From: JBFILW01 sp041612005
Lineage (GTDB): Bacteria; Gemmatimonadota; Gemmatimonadetes; Palauibacterales; Palauibacteraceae
Length of the DNA stretch: 9,926 nt
Reading direction: 5' to 3'
Assembly (NCBI GenBank): GCA_041612005.1
Contig: JBFILW010000096.1
Coordinates: 1 to 9,926 of the forward strand
A model generated the notes under the pieces. It was given only the letters and a program-made list of their open reading frames with translations. It was not told where the DNA came from and searched no databases. Made by a program: the position numbers and the translations under genes. This document shows positions 1 to 6,486 of the stretch, piece by piece (the first letter of the stretch is position 1; each line of letters opens with the position of its first letter).

Positions 1-960
1 GGTGATCCGCTGACCGCCACGGCCCCTGGCTTCGTAGATCCCCGCCAGCATGCCAGCATTGATCCACCAGCCGAGACCATAGGCCCCCTCGGGCCGTCGC
101 AGACCGATCCGGGCCCGGGTTGACGACGCGATCCACTCGAATGAGACGACCGCTTCGTCATCCCACCTCCCACGGCTCAGGTAGAGATAGCCGACCCGGG
201 CCATGTCGTGCGGATGGACTTGAAGGTCGCCCCACCCGTGTGTGATGCCCGGGGGGTCGCGCGGCCAGTAGGCGTCCTCGATCCCGAGCGGTTCGAACAG
301 GTGCGCGCGGGCGAACTCGTCCGCCGGCATGCCGGTCGCCCGGGAAAGGATCGCTGACAGGATGTGGTTGTTGCCGCTGCAGTACGCGAACTCGGTGCCC
401 GGATCGACGTGGATCGGGAGATCGAGCGCGAACTCCACCCAATCGTCGGCGGTGATCATGGCGAGCAGCTCTGGCTCACCGGGCTCGTACCCGCACTGCA
501 GGCCGGATGACATGGAGAGCAGCTGCGCGATCGTAATGCTCCCCACGGTGTTTCGACGCTCCGCGTCCAGCTCGGGGAAGAAGTCCCGGATCGGAGCATC
601 CACGCTCTCGATCTCGCCTCGGTCGATCGCGATGCCGATCAGGGTCGCGGTGATGCTCTTCGTGACCGATGCGACGTCATGGCGTGTGCGACCGGCGTAC
701 GGGTAGAAGAAGGCGTCGAGGACCAGGTAGCCGTTGCGGAGTATCTGGAGACTGTGGATGTCGAGTGCTTCGCTGTCGATGAACTCGAGTGCGGCAGCGA
801 GCCCATCGGAATCGATCCCCTGCGACTCCGGAGAGGCTGTGCGCCATTCGCCCGGCGGCCAATAGCGCTCCTGCGCCCCGGCCTCGCGCGTGACGGCCAG
901 CTCGGCCGTGATCGCGACCAGAAACGCGGTCGCCAGCACAAACACGGGCGAATCCCTCAT
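1..960 (-). CDS. Exported serine hydrolase, beta-lactamase (class C/esterase) fold, 3'-truncated by window edge
   Basis: The frame is open from an ATG at 960 to base 1 (320 codons) with no stop, so the C-terminus lies off the left edge. Residues 1-29 look like a Sec signal peptide: a short n-region, a hydrophobic stretch from about 5 to 23, and an AGA|Q cleavage site. The mature part has the PF00144 serine beta-lactamase hallmarks. These are an SVTK tetrad (S98, K101; nucleophile and general base), a Y-C-S motif at 193-195 in the YxN position, and a GRGGQ stretch at 313-317 where the KTG/HxG box belongs. The family covers class C beta-lactamases, esterases, D-aminopeptidases and 6-aminohexanoate-dimer hydrolases. 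The GGQ-type third box is more like the esterase/amide-hydrolase branch, but the substrate cannot be assigned. Its ATG overlaps the stop of the upstream acetyltransferase gene as ATGA, so it is probably translationally coupled as the last visible gene of the operon. Confidence 0.9.
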   Translation of the reverse strand, partial: MRDSPVFVLATAFLVAITAELAVTREAGAQERYWPPGEWRTASPESQGIDSDGLAAALEFIDSEALDIHSLQILRNGYLVLDAFFYPYAGRTRHDVASVTKSITATLIGIAIDRGEIESVDAPIRDFFPELDAERRNTVGSITIAQLLSMSSGLQCGYEPGEPELLAMITADDWVEFALDLPIHVDPGTEFAYCSGNNHILSAILSRATGMPADEFARAHLFEPLGIEDAYWPRDPPGITHGWGDLQVHPHDMARVGYLYLSRGRWDDEAVVSFEWIASSTRARIGLRRPEGAYGLGWWINAGMLAGIYEARGRGGQRIT

Positions 961-1589
961 TGCTTCGCAGGGCCGCCCGAATCGTCGGGCCGGAACATGG
1001 CCCAGGTGTGAATGTCGCCGATATCCGCCTCACCGGTGACCACATACCCCGCGCGCTCGTAGAACGGCACGTTGGCCGGGTCTTCCGTGCTCAGGCAGAC
1101 GCCGGTCGAATTCGGGTCGTCCGCGGAGATCCGGTGCACGTGCTCCAGTAGGACCCGCCCGATCCCCTGTCCCTGACTGGAGGGACGTACCCCGAGCATG
1201 CCCAGCAGGTAATGCGGCTGGTCGAGCTTGAGGCGTTCCGATTCCGCCTCGTACGCCTCGATGCGGGCGACGGCAGCGGGTCCGAGCGCCGCGGTGAGCT
1301 GCGCGTACTGCTCTTCGAGCCCCGCCGAGGGCGGCTCGCCACCCGGAGCGCTCAGCAACGCGATGCCCACCAGCGCGTCCCCGTCGCGTGCGCCGAGCAC
1401 CGGCCAGCCGTGCGCGAAGCGGAAGTCGCAGAAGAAGCCGACCAGCGCCCGAACCCGCGCATCGTACTCGTCGCCGGCGTCGGCCAGGGTATACGTCCAC
1501 ACCGGGTATTGGTGGAAGGAGGCGGCCAGGACGTCGATCGCCCCGGCGCGCTCCCGGGTCGTCAGCCTCTGGACAGTCGCGGCCGTCAT
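957..1589 (-). CDS. GNAT-family N-acetyltransferase
   Basis: This is a 210-residue, probably cytosolic protein that would transfer an acetyl group from acetyl-CoA to an amine. The acetyl-CoA pyrophosphate-binding motif A is clear at about 129-151: a beta strand (YLLGMLGV), then QGQGIG at 139-144 matching Q-x-x-G-x-G, then the helix RVLLEHV. Motif B follows at about 173-187 (NVPFYERAGYVVTGE), with the usual Asn and the FYERAGY signature. The length is normal for a single GNAT domain with an N-terminal extension. The ATG at 1589 shares one base with the TGA of the gene before it (TGATG), and the stop overlaps the next start by 4 bases, so translation is likely coupled on both sides. No separate Shine-Dalgarno sequence is visible. 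The acceptor is unknown: small-molecule or antibiotic acetylation is possible but not shown. Confidence 0.9.
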   Translation of the reverse strand: MTAATVQRLTTRERAGAIDVLAASFHQYPVWTYTLADAGDEYDARVRALVGFFCDFRFAHGWPVLGARDGDALVGIALLSAPGGEPPSAGLEEQYAQLTAALGPAAVARIEAYEAESERLKLDQPHYLLGMLGVRPSSQGQGIGRVLLEHVHRISADDPNSTGVCLSTEDPANVPFYERAGYVVTGEADIGDIHTWAMFRPDDSGGPAKQ

Positions 1590-1930
1590 CAGCGGTTGCG
1601 CTGAGCGTTCACGTGCGCGCGGAGCTCGTCGAGGCTCGCGAAGTACGGGTTCGGCTCCAGCGCCACGCTCTCGGCCAGCGCCACGTCAAACGGGTCGACC
1701 GTCGAGCCGAGGTTCGGGTCCGGAGCGAGGTCGTATTCGCCCTGTTCGAGCACGAATCCGAAGAAGCGGTACCTGTTCGGCTTCGTGAATACGGGTTTGA
1801 GCCACGTCCCGTCCTCCGCGTAAAACACGATGACGTCGGACTCAACGTCGATCGGCTCATAGTTGCGGCGCGCCTCGGCGAGGTCCTCCACGACCTCGAT
1901 CGTTCCGTCCTCAATGACGGCGATGATCAC
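1589..1930 (-). CDS. Small acidic protein of unknown function (113 aa)
   Basis: I do not recognise a named family. The frame stays open back to 2095, but that 5' part lies under the preceding gene and reads as low-quality Ser/Arg/Thr-rich shadow. I therefore start at the GTG at 1930, which has a GAGGGG Shine-Dalgarno 9 bases upstream. From there the protein begins MIIAVIEDGTIEVVEDL and is rich in Glu and Asp, with alternating hydrophobic strands, a central YRFFGFVLEQGEYDL segment and an amphipathic C-terminal helix (SLDELRAHVNAQ). There is no signal peptide or membrane segment, so it should be cytosolic. It sits 13 bases after one small acidic protein and overlaps the acetyltransferase gene by one base. 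A small acidic protein next to another resembles the immunity-type and DUF pairs of polymorphic toxin loci, but no toxin gene is visible here, so this is only a suggestion. Confidence 0.75.
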   Translation of the reverse strand: MIIAVIEDGTIEVVEDLAEARRNYEPIDVESDVIVFYAEDGTWLKPVFTKPNRYRFFGFVLEQGEYDLAPDPNLGSTVDPFDVALAESVALEPNPYFASLDELRAHVNAQRNR

Positions 1931-1939
1931 CGGGTCCGC

Positions 1940-1945
1940 CCCCTC
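1940..1945 (-). promoter_or_regulatory. Shine-Dalgarno overlapping the upstream stop codon
   Basis: On the minus strand GAGGGG overlaps the TGA of the gene ending at 1944 and lies 9 bases before the GTG at 1930. It is what decides that start against the longer open frame, and it implies re-initiation by ribosomes finishing the upstream gene. Confidence 0.6.
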
Positions 1946-2393
1946 AATCGTCGGCGAAAGCGACCATGCTCGCCCACTCATCGTCCGACTGCACCCCATA
2001 CATGAAGTGCTGGTCGCCCTCGAGGTCGAACCACAGCGTCCATAGCCGGTCGTGCGGCTCCCCTCCCTCGACCAGCGATGGGATCGTGAGCCCACTGACC
2101 CGGAACTCCGCCTTCGGTACCTCGAAGCCCTCCCGCACCTCGTCCACCGCGGCCACGCAACGCGGCAAGAGATCAGCCCGCGCGGCCTCGAAGCGCCGAA
2201 ACGCTTCTTCCTGGACAGGCGACGGACCCTCCGGGCTCCCGTCGATCAGCAGCTGCACGCCGTCGAAGCCCCAGAGCGAGAAAGCCGGATTCTCCCACCC
2301 GTCGTGCTTCGAGTAGCGAATCGTGCCGAACAGATCGTGCTCGACTGTCAGGGCCGGCTCTCGATTCTGTTTCAATCGGTCGAAAAGGCCCAT
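1944..2393 (-). CDS. Small conserved-looking cytosolic protein, DUF6985/immunity-like (tentative)
   Basis: The open frame reaches 2468, but the first 25 codons overlap the end of the peptidase gene. The ATG at 2393, 4 bases after the peptidase stop, gives a sensible 149-residue protein starting MGLFDRLKQN. It has no signal peptide or membrane helices. Visible layout: a basic N-terminal helix; strands around 16-27 (VEHDLFGTIRYS); an aromatic WENPAFSLWGFDG segment at 33-45; a Pro/Glu turn; a long amphipathic helix at 61-90; then C-terminal strands with LWTLWFDLEGDQHF at 117-130. This arrangement (short FG-x-I-x-Y strand, strand pair, helix with FxxFExxRxxLL) resembles DUF6985-type and other small immunity-like domains as I remember them. 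I could not compare sequences, so treat the family as unproven. The location inside a peptidase operon gives no function. Confidence 0.8.
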   Translation of the reverse strand: MGLFDRLKQNREPALTVEHDLFGTIRYSKHDGWENPAFSLWGFDGVQLLIDGSPEGPSPVQEEAFRRFEAARADLLPRCVAAVDEVREGFEVPKAEFRVSGLTIPSLVEGGEPHDRLWTLWFDLEGDQHFMYGVQSDDEWASMVAFADD

Positions 2394-2397
2394 CGGC

Positions 2398-4464
2398 CTA
2401 TTCGCAGCCCTCGCTACCCGGGGCGTTTCGCTCGCACACGAGTCCCTCCAGGAAGTCGAACTGCACACCGTAGTAGTTGACCAGGTTCTTGAGGCCCCGA
2501 ATACCGTGCCCCTGCCCTTCGAACTCCACGTACGTGACCGGGCGGTCGAGGGCCTGGGCCGCTTCGTAGAACTGGCGGCTCTCGCTGACGCCGACCCGGT
2601 TGTCGTTGGAGCCGTGCGTCAGCAGGAGCGGCGATTCCAGCCGCCCCGCGTGCGTGAGCGGCGATCGGTCGGCCAGCTTGTCCGCCTCGGTCTTCGGATC
2701 GCCCGCTTCGAGGATGATCCAGTCCGGAATGTTGGTCGCGTCGTAGAAAGTGACGATGCTCGAGAAACCCGCGTGACTCATGCCGAATCCGAAGCTGTAC
2801 GACTCGTTGCGGCCGTTGGTCTCGGGCGGAAACGTGAGGGCGCGCATGGTCGCGTAGCCGCCGTGCGAGCCGCCGGCGACGCCGATTTGCTCCGGTTCGA
2901 AGCCGTAGACCCGCTCCAGGAAGCGCGCTCCGTAGAAGAGGTCGATGATCTCGTCGCCGCCCAGGTCACGGTCGTTGAGCGCCATGAACTCCTTGCCGAA
3001 TCCGGAGCTGCCGCGGACCGCCGGCGACAGCCACGTGATACCCGCCTCGCAGTAGATCTGCTGCCGCGTGCTGAACGAGTTGGAGCCGCCGTAGAAAGAC
3101 GTGATAACCGCCAGCCGCTGCGCTGAATCCGCGAGCGCCTGCTTAGGCGTGAGTAGAAACGCATGCAGCATACGTGGCGTGCCCGTGGCCGGGTCGATAT
3201 CGAAAGTCGCATACTCCACGCGCTGCACTTCGCACTGCTCGAGCTTCTGAGCCAGCTCCTCCGGAAGACGGATCTTGGGCTCGAATTCGAACACGGCCCA
3301 CCCGTCCTCGAGCGTGATCCACATTTCGTCCGCCATGAACGGCGACCCGACATTGGTCAGCGAAATGATGAAGTGGTTCTTGTCGTCGAACCCGATCATG
3401 CCGACGTTGGCGTCGAACACGTGCCGGCCTATCTCGGCGCCGGATTGCGGGTCGATCACGACCATCACGTTCTCGTGCGGCCGGTCCAGCGTCTGGAGGA
3501 CCAGCGTACGGCCATCGATCTCGATCGGCACGAACCACGCCTGCTCATCCACCTCCGTCACCTGCCGGGACTCGCGGCTCTCGAGGTCGAATACGTACAG
3601 ATTCGAGTAGCCCGTCTCGTCCGACACGTAGAAGAACCGCTCGTTGTCGAGCCACGGCTCGTCGTATGACCCGTGCGCATAGCGCTCGACACCGCCGGGC
3701 AGGAGAACCTCGATACCGGGATCGTCCACGGTGAGGTCGACGTAGGCGAGCGTCCCCTGCTTGCGGTGCCCGTCCTCGTTCAGCTTGAGCACCACACCCG
3801 AGCCGTCGGGACGGAAGTTGACCGACGACCACACCATTCGGAATTGGCTGCCTTCCTCGCACAGGATTTCACGGCTCGATCCATCGCGTGGGTTCAGCAG
3901 CGTCAGGCAGTTCCGGTACGGCTCCGTGTCCCCGTAGCGGGCGATGTAGCCGATCGTGCGTCCGTCCTTCGAGAAGTCGCGGCCGTAGATGTAGGGTACG
4001 TCTGTCAGCTTCTCGATCGAGCCATCCTCGAGCGAGAGGCGGTAGAGGTTGATCACCTCGTCGTTGCGCTCGTCTGCCAGCAGGATCTGATCGCCGGAGA
4101 TCGAGTCGTAGTCCGTCCCCCAGAAACTGCGTGTGGACCAGTCGATGTCGTGCACCAGCCGCCCGGCCGTCGGGTCGATGAGGCCCGAGCCGTGACCCAC
4201 CGCGAGCGGCTGTACCATGAGGAACGTGCCGGACGGCGTCCGGTGCATGTAGGTCAGAGTTCCGGCCTCGAAGTCGGCGTCCCAGCGGCCGTACGGAAAC
4301 CCTTGCACGTAGGGCTCGAGGTCGATCGTGCGCTCGAGAAAGCTGACCGTGTACGTCTCCTCTTCCTGGGCGAGAGCCGTGGTCGAGCCGAGGGCCAGAG
4401 CGACCATGGCGAACAGCTGCCCGGCTCGAGGGATTCGGATGGTCAGTCTGCGTGAGTGTAGCAT
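2398..4464 (-). CDS. Exported S9 family peptidase (prolyl oligopeptidase / DPP-IV-like)
   Basis: This 688-residue serine peptidase is predicted to be secreted. The frame is open to 4635, but the ATG at 4464 puts a Sec signal peptide at the N-terminus: basic RR/R residues, hydrophobic LFAMVALALGSTTALA, and likely cleavage after Ala32 before QEEE. The longer start would bury it. A seven-bladed-propeller-like N-terminal region with repeated Asp/Gly-rich blades (for example IYGRDFSKDGRTIGYIARYG) spans roughly 35-400. An alpha/beta-hydrolase domain follows, with FYGG (about 457-460, oxyanion Tyr region), the nucleophile box GGSHGGY with Ser533, Asp621 in HGSNDNRV and His653 in GQGHG. Family members cleave small peptides, often after proline or as dipeptidyl peptidases; specificity cannot be read here. 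It is the first gene of the leftward operon. The Shine-Dalgarno is weak (AGG at most). Confidence 0.93.
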   Translation of the reverse strand: MLHSRRLTIRIPRAGQLFAMVALALGSTTALAQEEETYTVSFLERTIDLEPYVQGFPYGRWDADFEAGTLTYMHRTPSGTFLMVQPLAVGHGSGLIDPTAGRLVHDIDWSTRSFWGTDYDSISGDQILLADERNDEVINLYRLSLEDGSIEKLTDVPYIYGRDFSKDGRTIGYIARYGDTEPYRNCLTLLNPRDGSSREILCEEGSQFRMVWSSVNFRPDGSGVVLKLNEDGHRKQGTLAYVDLTVDDPGIEVLLPGGVERYAHGSYDEPWLDNERFFYVSDETGYSNLYVFDLESRESRQVTEVDEQAWFVPIEIDGRTLVLQTLDRPHENVMVVIDPQSGAEIGRHVFDANVGMIGFDDKNHFIISLTNVGSPFMADEMWITLEDGWAVFEFEPKIRLPEELAQKLEQCEVQRVEYATFDIDPATGTPRMLHAFLLTPKQALADSAQRLAVITSFYGGSNSFSTRQQIYCEAGITWLSPAVRGSSGFGKEFMALNDRDLGGDEIIDLFYGARFLERVYGFEPEQIGVAGGSHGGYATMRALTFPPETNGRNESYSFGFGMSHAGFSSIVTFYDATNIPDWIILEAGDPKTEADKLADRSPLTHAGRLESPLLLTHGSNDNRVGVSESRQFYEAAQALDRPVTYVEFEGQGHGIRGLKNLVNYYGVQFDFLEGLVCERNAPGSEGCE

Positions 4465-4664
4465 GTGGCCAGGACCTATATTGTCGGTGGAGAGTCTCGG
4501 CGGCGGTATTGCCGCGCTGCGGTACATAAGAATTAACACCCCCACCCGCTGCCACGCTGGGCGCCCCCCGGGGAGCCGAACGGGCGGCGCCGGGGTACGC
4601 TGGCGCACCGGGCAACGATGCGGGATATTACCCACCCCGTAGACAGAGATCGAGGAGACAGAGA
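4465..4664. promoter_or_regulatory. Divergent intergenic region between the peptidase operon and the lipoprotein gene
   Basis: These 200 bases must hold the promoters for both directions. The only AT-rich island is TACATAAGAATTAA at 4523-4536. With TTGCCG at 4509-4514 it makes a weak sigma70-like pair for the plus strand (16-base spacer to AATTAA). Another weak -10-like GATATT lies at 4624-4629. On the minus strand AATATAGG sits just before the peptidase start, with no convincing -35. A GGCGCC inverted repeat at 4560-4565 and 4586-4591 could form a GC hairpin. None of these elements is strong. Confidence 0.35.
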
Positions 4665-5264
4665 ATGAGTTTTCGGAATTTGGGCACGGCCGGTGCCCTT
4701 GCAGTGGTGGCAGCCGCGTGCAGCGGCGGCCTCAGTGTTACGAACGATTGGGATCCGAAAGTGGACTTCGCCAACTACCAGACCTTCGTCGTCCTGGACG
4801 CGGCGGCGGGCGGCGAGCAGCTCAGCGCATTCGTCAACAATCGGATCAAGTCCTCTATCACGAGCACGCTGACCGCCAAGGGAATGCGCCAGGCGAACAG
4901 CGAGGACGACGCCGACGCGGCTGTCGGGTGGCAGGTCACGACGCAGGAGCGGTCGTCCTTTTCGACGGTCAGCACCGGCTGGGGCGGCTACGGTTATGGC
5001 GCCTACGGCATGGGTTACGGCGGTTGGTATGGGCCCGGCATGGGCATGACGACGACCACGACAACGGAGCAGCGCTACACGGTCGGCGCGCTGGCCATCG
5101 CGATCTTCGATGTCAAGCGCGAAGAGATGATCTTCACGGCGACGGGAACCAAAGAGCTGGCTGGCGACAATCCGTCACCGGAGGAGTCACAGAAGCGCAT
5201 CGACGACGCAGTCCAGAAGATCCTGGAGAATTTCCCGCCGAGGGCCGGTACCGAGCCGCACTAG
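4665..5264 (+). CDS. DUF4136-like lipoprotein with Gly/Tyr/Met-rich insert
   Basis: This is a 199-residue predicted lipoprotein. The N-terminus is a lipoprotein signal with a basic start, hydrophobic ALAVVAAA and the lipobox Cys19, so it should be anchored in the cell envelope. The ATG at 4665 has a good GAGGAG ribosome-binding site at 4652-4657. After the Cys, the segment GLSVTNDWDPKVDFANYQTF matches the opening of DUF4136 proteins (V-x-x-D-x-D-x-x-x-DF-x-x-Y-x-TF). A C-terminal strand-helix part follows (AIAIFDVKREEMIFTATG, then a helix ending in VQKILENFPP), also typical of that family. Between them, residues 106-128 are almost only Gly, Tyr, Met, Ala and Trp, followed by six Thr, a low-complexity surface loop. 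Function is unknown for the family; a structural or stress-related envelope role is only a guess. It may be co-transcribed with the membrane protein gene 60 bases downstream. Confidence 0.87.
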   Translation: MSFRNLGTAGALAVVAAACSGGLSVTNDWDPKVDFANYQTFVVLDAAAGGEQLSAFVNNRIKSSITSTLTAKGMRQANSEDDADAAVGWQVTTQERSSFSTVSTGWGGYGYGAYGMGYGGWYGPGMGMTTTTTTEQRYTVGALAIAIFDVKREEMIFTATGTKELAGDNPSPEESQKRIDDAVQKILENFPPRAGTEPH

Positions 5265-5315
5265 CGCGCCGTGTGAAGCTCGGCCGCAACACGGTAGACT
5301 GCGGCGCTCGAAGCT

Positions 5316-5323
5316 GGAGGAGG
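5316..5323 (+). promoter_or_regulatory. Strong Shine-Dalgarno deciding a GTG start
   Basis: GGAGGAGG ends one base before the GTG at 5325; counted as the first GGAGG, the spacing is 4 bases. A second GTG at 5337 would have 13 bases of spacing. Both are imperfect, and I prefer 5325. Confidence 0.6.
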
Positions 5324-5324
5324 C

Positions 5325-6077
5325 GTGAGCCCACTCGTGGCAACGCTGCTGACAGTTCTGGCGCTGGCTGCCGTGCACGTGTACGCCGGCACAACCGCTT
5401 CGCTCGGGCGAGAGTGGGGACCGCGGACCCTCTCGGCCGCGTCCGGGATCAGCGTCGCCTACGTGTTCCTGGACCTGCTGCCCAGCCTGGCCGAGAAGCA
5501 GGCTCTGATCGATCAGGCCGGCTGGTTTCCTGGTCTCGATCGACACATATATGTCCTCGGTCTTGTGGGCCTCACCGTCTCGTTGTGGGTGGAGACGGCG
5601 TCGCGCGCCTCGCGTCGTCAGCGCCGCGCCGCGGGAGAGCCGGATCAGACCGGGACCGCGACGTTCAGGCTCAGCATTGTCTCCTTCATGGTCCTGAACG
5701 CGGCGATCGGCTACGCCGTGGCCAGCCCCGGCGACGAGGCGGTGGAGCCCCTATGGTTGTTCGCGATCGCTATGGGGCTGCACTTCCTCGCCAATGATGA
5801 GGCGCTGGTCGAGCACCACGGTCAGCGCTACCGCCGCATCGGGCGCTGGCTCCTCGTCGCGGGCCTCTTGGCGGGCTGGCTGACCGGTATCGCACCCGGA
5901 ATCGAGATCCGGGCGGAAGTGCTGGCCCTGGTGCTCGCCTACATTGCGGGCGGAACGATCATGAACATCCTGCGCCACGAGCTACCGAACACGGACCGGA
6001 CCACCGATGTCGCGGCGTTTGCCATCGGCGCCGCTGTGTACGGAGTGCTGTTCCTCTCCCTGTCACCGGCCGGCTGA
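5325..6077 (+). CDS. Polytopic integral membrane protein, ZIP-like features (unassigned)
   Basis: This 250-residue protein has about eight hydrophobic segments, at roughly 4-22, 37-55, 74-91, 116-135, 143-160, 172-192, 196-214 and 228-246. A basic loop (RASRRQRRAA, 94-103) between the third and fourth is probably cytoplasmic. Polar residues sit inside or at the ends of helices: D50 in YVFLDLLP, H153 and D158 in LHFLANDEAL, and RHELP at 217-221 after AYIAGGTIMNI. Helix-embedded His/Asp/Glu and the AGG-x-x-x-N-x-x-x-x-ELP pattern recall ZIP-type metal transporters, whose metal-site helices carry such residues, but the canonical HNxPEG is missing. I regard it as an unnamed membrane family with possible distant ZIP ancestry. 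The GTG start follows a strong ribosome-binding site, and a hairpin follows the stop codon. Confidence 0.8.
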   Translation: MSPLVATLLTVLALAAVHVYAGTTASLGREWGPRTLSAASGISVAYVFLDLLPSLAEKQALIDQAGWFPGLDRHIYVLGLVGLTVSLWVETASRASRRQRRAAGEPDQTGTATFRLSIVSFMVLNAAIGYAVASPGDEAVEPLWLFAIAMGLHFLANDEALVEHHGQRYRRIGRWLLVAGLLAGWLTGIAPGIEIRAEVLALVLAYIAGGTIMNILRHELPNTDRTTDVAAFAIGAAVYGVLFLSLSPAG

Positions 6078-6096
6078 CGCCAACTCGATTTGGCGT
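6077..6096 (+). terminator. Hairpin directly after the membrane protein stop codon
   Basis: ACGCCAA at 6077-6083 and TTGGCGT at 6090-6096 are perfect inverted repeats with a 6-base loop, starting on the last base of the TGA stop. No T-run follows, so intrinsic termination is doubtful; it could stabilise the mRNA 3' end instead. Confidence 0.35.
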
Positions 6097-6180
6097 GGCG
6101 CCGGCGCAGCTTGCTGCGGACCCCATGACCAGTAACTTTCTTCACGCCCACGACACCCCACCACTTCGCGGAGCTGGTCG

Positions 6181-6486
6181 ATGCACACACGAAACTCGTT
6201 CCTCTTATCGCTCGCCCTGTCGGCACCCCTCGCGCTCGCCGCGTGCAGCGGCGGTGGCATCTCTGGAGAATACGGCGGTGAGGAGTGCATCTACGACAAG
6301 ATGGACTTCCGCGGCGACGGCAGCGTTTACATCACCGTGTTCGGAACCGAGCAGAAGGGCGAGTACGAGGTTGACGGCGACAAGGTGACTATCGGTGCCA
6401 GCGGGCAGGGCCTCGTGTTCAACAAGAAGGGCGGCGCTCTCGTGGCCACGATCGGGGGCGACGAGATGACCTGCGAGAAGCTCTAG
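6181..6486 (+). CDS. Small predicted lipoprotein (101 aa)
   Basis: The ATG at 6181 has GGAG at 6170-6173, 7 bases upstream. The N-terminus is a clear lipoprotein signal: charged MHTR, hydrophobic SFLLSLALSAPLALA, and lipobox L-A-A-C with Cys22. The mature domain of about 79 residues alternates strands and tight turns (for example SGEYGGEECIYDKMDF, YEVDGDKVTI, GQGLVFNKKGG), consistent with a small all-beta fold. Two further cysteines, C36 and C98, near the two ends of the domain could form a disulfide in the periplasm. I do not recognise a named family. Small lipoproteins with the Y-E-V-DGDKVT strand pattern are common in envelopes of Gram-negative bacteria. Its TAG stop shares the CTAG tetranucleotide with the stop of the convergent methyltransferase gene. 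Confidence 0.85.
   Translation: MHTRNSFLLSLALSAPLALAACSGGGISGEYGGEECIYDKMDFRGDGSVYITVFGTEQKGEYEVDGDKVTIGASGQGLVFNKKGGALVATIGGDEMTCEKL

Noticed and set aside
158..1045. Open frames at 158-442 (-), 329-706 (+), 639-941 (-) and 677-1045 (-)
   Set aside because: They overlap the beta-lactamase-fold gene in other frames and read as Arg/Ser/Pro-rich noise.
2323..4455. Long plus-strand open frames at 2323-3126, 3163-3669 and 3673-4455
   Set aside because: All are antisense to the S9 peptidase and have Val/Arg/Glu-rich shadow composition; the minus-strand product has a signal peptide and a complete catalytic triad.
4465..4635. Longer N-terminus of the S9 peptidase starting at 4635
   Set aside because: The extra 57 residues are Pro/Arg-rich and place the signal peptide internally; the ATG at 4464 gives a standard secretory N-terminus.
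4718..5797. A 359-codon plus-strand open frame across the DUF4136 and membrane protein genes
   Set aside because: It is a different frame from both; its Arg/Gly-rich composition and lack of motifs mark it as a shadow.
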